A stretch of DNA of 5,770 nt from Bacteroidota bacterium (GTDB lineage Bacteria > Bacteroidota > Bacteroidia > Bacteroidales > VadinHA17), in contig DUOU01000146.1 of assembly GCA_012838685.1 (NCBI GenBank), forward strand, positions 1 to 5,770, read 5' to 3'. The position numbers were made by a program, and so were the translations under genes. The notes beneath the pieces were generated by a model, which saw only the letters and a list, made by a program, of their open reading frames with translations, did not search any database and was not told where the DNA came from. This document shows positions 1-5,770 of the stretch, one piece after another. Each line of letters begins with the position of its first letter. The stretch's first letter is position 1.

Positions 1-1247
1 ACAGCCCCATAAATTGTGTTTGGAACCATTCCGCAACAGATTGTTGTATCCACTGCCCCGGATATAAAACGGGGAATATTGTTTTCGATAGCGGCATGGA
101 CATTGATTACGACAAGTGAACTTGTGTCGGCGCAAACCGATGAGTTGACTATCCTCCTGTACCATGTGGAATCCGTGAGCGGCGGTGGATCGAAAGCAAT
201 CGCCGTGCCAACATCGCTCCATGAGCCGGAAGAGGTACTATCCTGCCAAATATAAGTATATAAACCGGAACCCGCGGAGGGCAAAGAACCCGTTAAAGCG
301 ACAGGATCGCTTCCGGCGCATATTACATCATTGGCAGCTATAGTGTTGTCCTCGATTTTATGGTATCTGGTCATCAGTATAGGTGAGCCGTAATCCAGGC
401 AAACATCGTGGGGGCCCGATAAAACTCTTCTTCTGTAGTATATCTGCTCCTCAACGGCAAATCTCGATGTGTCGGGAAGGTATTTCTGGTTTGTATTTAT
501 ACCGTAAGCGTCTGACCATGAGAAATTGTCAAGACTCTCCTGCCAGAGGTAACTGTAGGTCACCCCATCACCACCAATAGGGTCTGAGGCCGATAGTTCA
601 TTGAAGAGGGAGCCTTCACATATTATGGAGTCGGATCTTACTGTCAGATTCCCGGATATTGCCGGAAGTACATTGATTGTCACATAATTGCTTGTATCGA
701 CGCATCGTCCGGATTTCACTATTCGTTTGTAATATGTCGTATCATACAGTATCGGAGGGGTATAAGATTCACCCACAGCTCCGCCAATCGGCGCATTGGC
801 CCACGTCGCGGTATTATCGCTGTCTATCCACCCGTAAGTGTAGCTGCCATTGCCGAAAGTGGGAGACGATGCGAGCGACGTTATCGGAGTTCCCGGCGTC
901 TGTCCGTAACATATGATCGTGTCGGCCGCTATAATGTTGTTTTCAATTTTCGGTTGCGCTATCATCTTTATCCAACGGCTCTCGTCCACCACAGTCGGTG
1001 TGGCGCCGTTATCGGTAACAACCCTTCTGATCCATATTGTATCGGTCAGCGGCGCCGAAGGAGTATAACTTAACGAGGTGGCCCCCGCTATGGCGATAGT
1101 ATCGGAAAAATCCAAGGGAGAGTACTCCCATTGATAGGTAAACGAACCGGAGCCGCTGGGTTTCGAGCCTGTCATCTTCTTTGGAACCACGTTTGAGCAT
1201 ATCGAATCCACATCGTTTTCGGTAACAGTCGACCAAATAGTATTAAA
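1..1247 (-). repeat. Tandem Ig/PKD-like repeats, four full and one partial
   Basis: Repeat units lie at about residues 449-547, 548-643, 644-744 and 745-833, with a fifth starting at 834 and cut by the window edge. Shared landmarks are a D-x-I-C start, a TG/TS-x-x-P segment, a Y-T/S-Y-x-W core, a pattern S/T-Y-x-P-x-x-L-x-D-T/S followed by W/Y-x-R/K-R-x-V, and C-x-D-T-S-x-x-V-x-I-N-V at the end of even units. Units 2, 3 and 4 each have one early and one late cysteine (C561/C630, C658/C731, C758/C820) that could form a disulfide outside the cell. Unit 1 has only the early C465. Such units are common stalk modules of Bacteroidota surface proteins; boundaries are by eye. Confidence 0.82.
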
Positions 1248-2591
1248 AAGAAACCCGTTGAGAAGAGGCTTGAAGTCGGTCGCGGTTGCCCCAATAGCGC
1301 CATCTTCCGCCTGTGAAAAAATCGTATTCTCTCCCTTTCTTCCAAAAGAGACATCCAAGGTTACATTTGTAAGCGGTATATTGTTGGTTGTTATATATCC
1401 GCCACCACCGCCACCACCCTCACCGGCATATCCTGAATGGGGACCTCCATTGCCCCCTTTCGCCGAAATATACAGACTATCATCGGAAAAACCCTGCGTA
1501 TAAATGGCTATTGAACCGCCCGCACCGCCACCACCGGCTCCGGCATGTCCCGAAGCAGTTATGGAGGGTGTCATCCCGTCGGCTAAAATTCTGTTGTCTG
1601 TCCCCGCGAATATTGAATCGCAGATTATTATGGCCACGCCTCCCCCATTCCCCCCATCTGAAACTATACCGTCAGAATATCTCGATCCACCTCCTCCACC
1701 TCCAAGATAAAGGCCACCCTTAAACACATATCCACCTAAAGAATAATCTATTGAACGGCCTCCCATACCTCCTTTCCATGAAGGCGAACATTCTGTAAGC
1801 TCTACACCTCCATTGCCACCACTGCCATAATTGGCGCCTCCGCCACCTCCCGAGAATCCTCCGTTACCGCCGCCTCCACCAGTAAAGTCGGGCCCCTGCC
1901 CCCTGGCATACAACACATTGTTTCCCTGGTTAGATATTCCCTCTCCCTTGAACCCCGATGAATCGGAGCCAAAAGAATAGACATATTTATTGGATCCGTT
2001 TTCAAGGGCGCAAAACAAGGATCCCAAGACCCCCGCCGCTCCTCTAAAGCCTTTGCCAGACACATCAATAGGGGCGTTAAGTGTCAACTCCTTGCCGGCA
2101 AAAAAAACCAGAACACCGCCTGTCATACCGGCGCTGTCCCAATCCGCCGCGGTTAAGGTTGAGATTACTATAGCCGATTTATATGAGGGAACCCTCACAA
2201 GCTGTACCAACCCCGTTACATCAAATGATGTAAGGATATCCCTGAAAAAATAGACCCTATTGTTGAAGACATCTATAGATTCGACAAGGAAAAATTCATG
2301 TTTTCCCGGTTTTCCCACTACCCAAGTCGGTGTGCCATAGCCTGAAGAATTATCGGTAAATATCTCCACCCCCTTCATCTGTATCAGCATCACGGTGTCG
2401 CCAACGGAGAATTGCTGCAACTGTGCCTCATCGGAAATCTCGACATAGTTTGTCCCAATAGCGTCCACATGGGCGTACCGGTTGACTATTCCACCAATAG
2501 GTGTTTGTGAAAAAGAGTCGGATACTGAGCTATAAAAAAATAGCAAAGTACTAATGGTCAATATTATATATCTAAAAGGCCTATTGGGCAT
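1..2591 (-). CDS. Large secreted Bacteroidota surface protein, glycine-rich with Ig/PKD-like repeats (3' end outside window)
   Basis: An unbroken minus-strand frame of 863 codons runs from an ATG at 2591-2589 off the left edge, with no stop. Residues 1-28 look like a signal peptide: basic start (RPFR), hydrophobic stretch ILTISTLLFFYSSV, and likely cleavage near SFS/QT. Residues 30-220 resemble an N-terminal module I recognise from many huge exported Bacteroidota proteins, with tell-tale phrases FSVGDTVMLIQMKG, VQLVRVPSY and NAPIDVSGKGFRG. A glycine-rich region follows (238-398), then Ig/PKD-like repeats from about residue 449 to the edge. Such proteins usually end in a type IX secretion sorting domain (for example the gliding-motility-associated C-terminal domain), which cannot be seen here. 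No catalytic motif is visible; an adhesin or surface-structure role is inferred. No clear Shine-Dalgarno precedes the ATG, as usual in this phylum. The start is supported by the signal peptide directly after it. Exact function unknown. Confidence 0.9.
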   Translation of the reverse strand, partial: MPNRPFRYIILTISTLLFFYSSVSDSFSQTPIGGIVNRYAHVDAIGTNYVEISDEAQLQQFSVGDTVMLIQMKGVEIFTDNSSGYGTPTWVVGKPGKHEFFLVESIDVFNNRVYFFRDILTSFDVTGLVQLVRVPSYKSAIVISTLTAADWDSAGMTGGVLVFFAGKELTLNAPIDVSGKGFRGAAGVLGSLFCALENGSNKYVYSFGSDSSGFKGEGISNQGNNVLYARGQGPDFTGGGGGNGGFSGGGGGANYGSGGNGGVELTECSPSWKGGMGGRSIDYSLGGYVFKGGLYLGGGGGGSRYSDGIVSDGGNGGGVAIIICDSIFAGTDNRILADGMTPSITASGHAGAGGGGAGGSIAIYTQGFSDDSLYISAKGGNGGPHSGYAGEGGGGGGGYITTNNIPLTNVTLDVSFGRKGENTIFSQAEDGAIGATATDFKPLLNGFLFNTIWSTVTENDVDSICSNVVPKKMTGSKPSGSGSFTYQWEYSPLDFSDTIAIAGATSLSYTPSAPLTDTIWIRRVVTDNGATPTVVDESRWIKMIAQPKIENNIIAADTIICYGQTPGTPITSLASSPTFGNGSYTYGWIDSDNTATWANAPIGGAVGESYTPPILYDTTYYKRIVKSGRCVDTSNYVTINVLPAISGNLTVRSDSIICEGSLFNELSASDPIGGDGVTYSYLWQESLDNFSWSDAYGINTNQKYLPDTSRFAVEEQIYYRRRVLSGPHDVCLDYGSPILMTRYHKIEDNTIAANDVICAGSDPVALTGSLPSAGSGLYTYIWQDSTSSGSWSDVGTAIAFDPPPLTDSTWYRRIVNSSVCADTSSLVVINVHAAIENNIPRFISGAVDTTICCGMVPNTIYGA
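1398..1880 (-). repeat. Glycine-rich low-complexity block in the surface protein
   Basis: Residues 238-398 are rich in runs of four to seven glycines (for example SGGGGGA, YLGGGGGGS, AGGGGAGG, GEGGGGGGGY). The motif GGNGG occurs four times, spaced irregularly. Between the glycine runs lie short strand-like pieces such as GVAIIICDSIF, GGSIAIYTQGF and DSLYISAKGG. This spacing suggests turns of an elongated beta structure, possibly a beta-helix-like or glycine-loop fold, rather than pure linker. On the plus strand the same bases read as proline-rich frames, which are artefacts. The region contains two cysteines (one in TECSPS, one in IIICDS). Confidence 0.85.
2505..2591 (-). other. Signal peptide coding segment of the surface protein
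   Basis: The first 28-29 residues have a short basic n-region (N3 R4 P5 F6 R7), a hydrophobic core of about 15 residues (I9 to V23) and a small-residue cleavage region S26-F27-S28 before Q29. This fits Sec export with signal peptidase I cleavage, the first step for type IX cargo. The exact cleavage site is inferred by eye. Confidence 0.8.
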
Positions 2592-2659
2592 CTTATGTTG
2601 TATATATAACTCGCTAAGGTAAAAAAATATGGCTCACAATCGCATAAACTCCCGATTTT
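2592..2659 (-). other. 68-bp intergenic spacer between kinase and surface-protein genes
   Basis: This AT-rich gap separates the kinase stop from the ATG of the surface protein. I find no hairpin plus T-run that would make a convincing intrinsic terminator and no Shine-Dalgarno near the ATG. A TACCTTAG (2621-2614) is one base off the Bacteroidota -7 consensus TAnnTTTG, but no well-spaced -33 TTTG accompanies it, so a promoter here is possible but unproven. Co-transcription with the kinase gene is equally compatible. Confidence 0.6.
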
Positions 2660-5600
2660 TTAATCATTTCCCGGTTTTTCGATCGTGAACATCAATGGAA
2701 ATTCAATGAAAAAGGTAGTTCCCTTTTGGAAATCCGACTCAAACCATATTCTGCCGCCACAGTTTTCCACATGTTTCTTCACTATTGAAAGACCAAGACC
2801 TGTTCCCGAAGATTTTGTCGTAAAATAGGGGGTGAACATCTTCTCCCTTACATCTTCGGGAATACCGGTCCCGTTATCGGCGATAGAGACCAGGCATTTA
2901 TCTCTCAACACACTTAAGGAAACCGCGATCACTCCAACTTTGCCCTGTGGAATAGACTGGATCCCGTTTTTTATAATATTGGAAAAGACTCCGTTCAACT
3001 GCTCCCTGTCGGCATAAATAAAAACCTTTTTCTCTCTGGGCCACGCCTCCTCAAAAGTAATGTTTTGGCTGTTGCGGAATAGTTCCAAAGTTGTTTTTAT
3101 CTGATCTATAAGGTCTATCTTCGATGGTTTGCTCCCCGGCATTCTGGCGAATGATGAAAACGCCGAGGCAATGGATGAAAGGCTGTCTATATATTCAATT
3201 TGATTTTTGGCGAAGTTGTCCATTCTTATGTCAAAATCCCCCACTTTATCTTTAAACGATTTGTGAAGTTGCTGGATATTCAGTTTCATTGGCGTAAGCG
3301 GATTCTTTATTTCGTGGGCTATCTGTTTCGCCATCTCCCTCCAGGCATACTCCCTTTCGGAGTTGGCCAGTTTGACGGCACTCTCCTCGAGTTCATCAAC
3401 CATCAGGTTGTATTGTTTGATAAGGTCGCCTATCTCATCCTGATCGGTATAATCAATATGTTCGGCTTTTTTTCCCAACTCCACAGAGGCGAGTCCGCGA
3501 CTGAGCATAGACAATGGCGCGGTAATCTTGTCGACAATGAAAACCGCTATTCCCATGGTGACGATAATAAGCAGGAGAGTGAAATTAACCACGGCAACAA
3601 TCATATCGGATATCTCCTTCGCGAAACTGCTCTGCATCCTGAAATAGGGAAGATTGAGAAATCCGACAACCTTTCCGGCATCATCGGTAAACGGAACATA
3701 ACTGGATATATATTTCAGGTTACCAACCTTCTCGGTATGCGAGAATCCCGCTTTTCCATACTCGGAAAGGTTTATTAACGCTGTATTGTCCATTCGGGTA
3801 CTCGACAGGTTTTTGTTGAAAAGTTCAGGTCGGGATGTGGCCACAAGTGCTCCACCCGTATCGTAAAGATTGATATCTGTATTAAAAATATTGGAAAGAT
3901 AAATAAGCGCATCGTTAAGGTTCGTCTCAATATCACCTGATTCCCCTATTATATTTTCCCCGGCAAACCCATTATCAAGGACCAGCGATACCGATACAAT
4001 TTTTTCCTTGATATTATTGTAATGGTTGGATTCATACCTGGATATGGTAAGGTTAGCCACGAGAAAACCGACAAATATGGACGATATGAGCAATATCAAG
4101 ATAATAGCTATCTGAAATTTCTGTCGCAGATTCGGAAGGCGAACAGGTTTGAATCTGTCAACTTTTGTAAGGTTAATCGGGATATTGACCAGAATCAACG
4201 CGAAGACAAAAAGATAAGCGAACGAGATCAGGAGGTTCGGGCCGGTCAGCGATGGTCTGCTTATGATCACTGTTGTTTCACCGTTTTTGAAAAGAATATG
4301 CTTGTACCCCTCTTCTTTGAATATCTTATAATCCGACCGCATGTCGGTTATATATTCCGTGTCCCCGCTATTATAGTCGTATTCTCCGTAGGAGATAACC
4401 GTAGATCCATCTATATACTTGACAAAAGAGTAATCACTTAACCCCGAATTTGTGCGATATTTTTTATCCAACAACAGTTCGGAATATCCGGGCTGAAATA
4501 TGTTAACATCACTGAACAATTCTATAAATAGCCCGTTTCTGCCTCTCACTCCGGCATCAAAATAGAGTTTTCCGAGATAACATGTTCTTCCGGCCTGGTC
4601 ATCTATAAAATAGAAATCGGTGCCGGATATTATGTGTCCATGTCTTTTTATCCTCTCTTCAAAAAAGGTAAAACAGTCGGTACTCTCCTCATCACCAATT
4701 CGAATGGCCTGTCTCTCCCCGCAGAGGTATATGCTGACAATATAATTATCCCAATAGTCGCGGAAATATCGATTGTTAAGATAATCGTTGATCATTATAT
4801 AATCGTCGTTCCCAAACCGGACCACGCTCATCATATTCCGTAGAGCCGTGTCGGCGTTCATCCTCGGCCAGATATCCAACAACAATATCTCCGCGTTGGG
4901 GTCATTTTCAATGGAGAAGTCGAGTGCCTGGATTTTAATCTTATCGTCTCTTCTGTTTTCTGAATGGATAGCTATTACTGTAAGCGCGTATATGCTTATC
5001 AAAAGCGAATAAACAACCGAAAGGTTGAATGTCCCAAGTTTTTTCCCATTGATCAGGAACGCGAACGCGATATGGAGAAGAAGCAAGGTGGCCACGGCGA
5101 CAACTGCCGGCGGGTTGCTGTGGAACAGAAGAGCGACCACCGCCAGTGAGGCGACAAACGGGAAGATCGACTTTTTAAGAATCCCCCCCCTTATAAGCCC
5201 GATAGCCCTTAAAAAAAGCGGAAAAGAGGCAAAAAATGTTACAAGGACCGATATAAAAGCGACAATACTCAGATAATTCAGGTCCAATATCTTATAGAAC
5301 TCCAGATTGATATTAGACTCCGATAGGACAGAACCAAATATCCAATGGGCAAAACATACCACCAATGAGCCGGCCAGGAAAAGAAGCGCGACAGATATCT
5401 CTTCCGAAAGAGTTGTGTCGCTTTTGCTCTCTTTTATCGGCAGATATATCTTCATCAACATAGTAATCGTGAAGATAATTACGGAAACTACGAGCAAATG
5501 GCCCAATGAAGGGATCAATCCGTTCAAGGAAAAGATAAGCGGGGAGAACAGTTCGGTACCGTAAACAACAGAGGGCTTTCCCGAGAACAAAAACAAAAAA

Positions 5601-5770
5601 TAGATGGAGACGAGCATAGCGGAAGCCAACACTATTCCCAAAGCCCCTTTACCCTTTTTATTGAAAAAAGAGGCGATAGAGGCAACAAGAAAAAGAGTTG
5701 TTGTTAACGACAAAGCCCACAATACCAATGAAGTGGTTGTCAGAATATTATGGTTCCCGTTTTCGGGAAA
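2660..5770 (-). CDS. NtrY-like multi-pass membrane sensor histidine kinase (probably 5' partial)
   Basis: This is the sensor half of a two-component system: it would autophosphorylate on histidine and pass phosphate to a response regulator not present here. Numbering is from a TTG at 5728-5726. Hydrophobic helices lie near 1-22, 29-49, 76-96, 111-132, 153-178, 187-203, 205-226 and 235-255, followed by an extracytoplasmic domain (256-498), helices at 499-521 and 538-560, a second extracytoplasmic domain (562-708) and a helix at 709-731. Then come HAMP (732-783, with DEIGDLIKQYNLMV), HisKA with H805 in HEIKNPLTP, and HATPase_c with N-box N917/N921, G1 box DNGTGIP (951-957), F box FTPYFTTK and G2 box GTGLGL (975-980). 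All catalytic motifs are intact. No receiver domain is attached. The frame stays open through 14 more codons to the right edge, so TTG is probably not the true start. The stop is TAA at 2662-2660. The signal sensed is unknown. Confidence 0.92.
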   Translation of the reverse strand, partial: FPENGNHNILTTTSLVLWALSLTTTLFLVASIASFFNKKGKGALGIVLASAMLVSIYFLFLFSGKPSVVYGTELFSPLIFSLNGLIPSLGHLLVVSVIIFTITMLMKIYLPIKESKSDTTLSEEISVALLFLAGSLVVCFAHWIFGSVLSESNINLEFYKILDLNYLSIVAFISVLVTFFASFPLFLRAIGLIRGGILKKSIFPFVASLAVVALLFHSNPPAVVAVATLLLLHIAFAFLINGKKLGTFNLSVVYSLLISIYALTVIAIHSENRRDDKIKIQALDFSIENDPNAEILLLDIWPRMNADTALRNMMSVVRFGNDDYIMINDYLNNRYFRDYWDNYIVSIYLCGERQAIRIGDEESTDCFTFFEERIKRHGHIISGTDFYFIDDQAGRTCYLGKLYFDAGVRGRNGLFIELFSDVNIFQPGYSELLLDKKYRTNSGLSDYSFVKYIDGSTVISYGEYDYNSGDTEYITDMRSDYKIFKEEGYKHILFKNGETTVIISRPSLTGPNLLISFAYLFVFALILVNIPINLTKVDRFKPVRLPNLRQKFQIAIILILLISSIFVGFLVANLTISRYESNHYNNIKEKIVSVSLVLDNGFAGENIIGESGDIETNLNDALIYLSNIFNTDINLYDTGGALVATSRPELFNKNLSSTRMDNTALINLSEYGKAGFSHTEKVGNLKYISSYVPFTDDAGKVVGFLNLPYFRMQSSFAKEISDMIVAVVNFTLLLIIVTMGIAVFIVDKITAPLSMLSRGLASVELGKKAEHIDYTDQDEIGDLIKQYNLMVDELEESAVKLANSEREYAWREMAKQIAHEIKNPLTPMKLNIQQLHKSFKDKVGDFDIRMDNFAKNQIEYIDSLSSIASAFSSFARMPGSKPSKIDLIDQIKTTLELFRNSQNITFEEAWPREKKVFIYADREQLNGVFSNIIKNGIQSIPQGKVGVIAVSLSVLRDKCLVSIADNGTGIPEDVREKMFTPYFTTKSSGTGLGLSIVKKHVENCGGRIWFESDFQKGTTFFIEFPLMFTIEKPGND
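5183..5190 (-). repeat. G8 homopolymer inside the kinase gene
   Basis: On the coding strand eight consecutive G bases fall in codons AGG GGG GGG (R180, G181, G182), in the cytoplasmic loop between the fifth and sixth visible membrane helices. The frame is coherent on both sides, so the gene is intact as given. A one-base slip would truncate the protein well before its kinase domain. Confidence 0.9.
5754..5769. repeat. Perfect short inverted repeat at the right edge
   Basis: The bases TTCCCG and CGGGAA flank a 4-base T loop, giving a perfect 6-bp stem. On the minus strand it is followed by CCATAATATT, not a T-run, so it does not look like a terminator in that direction. In the open kinase frame it would encode part of FPENGN. 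Whether it is coding or a signal upstream of the gene depends on where the kinase really starts; it may be chance. Confidence 0.5.

Noticed and set aside
1009..1354. Short minus-strand frames in other phases
   Set aside because: They overlap the continuous surface-protein frame, which has consistent repeats across this stretch; no frameshift is needed.
1258..1723. Overlapping plus-strand frames encoding proline- and histidine-rich peptides
   Set aside because: These are the antisense of glycine codons (GGN read as NCC) in the glycine-rich block; low complexity explains the open frames.
1398..1880. Glycine-codon repetition as a CRISPR array or DNA satellite
   Set aside because: There are no equal-length direct repeats or unique spacers; the repetition is at the amino-acid level with varied codons.
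2094..2107. A8 run (T8 on the coding strand) as a frameshift in the surface gene
   Set aside because: The frame reads GTT TTT TTT GCC (V-F-F-A) and the conserved N-terminal module continues cleanly on both sides.
2529..2544. Inverted repeat GCTAT/ATAGC around a T-run as a possible terminator
   Set aside because: It lies inside the signal-peptide codons of the surface protein; the stem is short and AT-rich and the T-run forms the loop rather than a tail.
2614..2621. TACCTTAG as a Bacteroidota -7 promoter element
   Set aside because: One mismatch to TAnnTTTG and no TTTG at the expected distance upstream; in AT-rich sequence this is weak, so it is not listed as a promoter.
3200..3778. Plus-strand open frame of 192 codons
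   Set aside because: It lies entirely antisense to the kinase HisKA, HAMP and second sensor domain, whose protein sequence is clearly conserved; the plus-strand product has no recognisable family features.

Overview
The window holds two large genes, both on the minus strand and both cut by the window edges. Together they fill almost all of the 5770 bases, so no gene-free stretch exceeds 300 bases. The only intergenic gap is 68 bp (2592-2659). The plus-strand reading frames inside the window are antisense shadows of these genes.

The organism is most likely a member of the Bacteroidota. Three things point there: a secreted protein with an N-terminal module, glycine-rich block and Ig-like repeats typical of large cell-surface (type IX-secreted) proteins of that phylum; an NtrY-like histidine kinase of a style common there; and no clear Shine-Dalgarno sequence before the one visible start codon. 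This is inference from recognised patterns; no 16S gene or search result is available.

Right part (5770 down to 2660): a multi-pass membrane sensor histidine kinase. In order it has at least eight N-terminal membrane segments, a large extracytoplasmic domain, a membrane pair, a second extracytoplasmic (Cache/PAS-like) domain, another membrane segment, HAMP, HisKA (phospho-acceptor His in HEIKNPLTP) and HATPase_c. The frame is open to the right edge and the topology puts the residues before the first visible helix outside the cytoplasm, so the true start is probably beyond the window.

Left part (2591 down to 1): the first 863 codons of a very large exported protein. In order: signal peptide, a conserved N-terminal module (about residues 30-220), a glycine-rich region (238-398), then four complete and one partial Ig/PKD-like repeats of about 90-100 residues. 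The C terminus, where a type IX sorting signal would be expected, is outside.

The two genes point the same way with a short gap and no convincing terminator, so read-through is possible. Nothing in the sequence shows that the kinase controls the surface protein; the link is positional only. I see no CRISPR array, tRNA, rRNA, insertion sequence or dedicated defence system.
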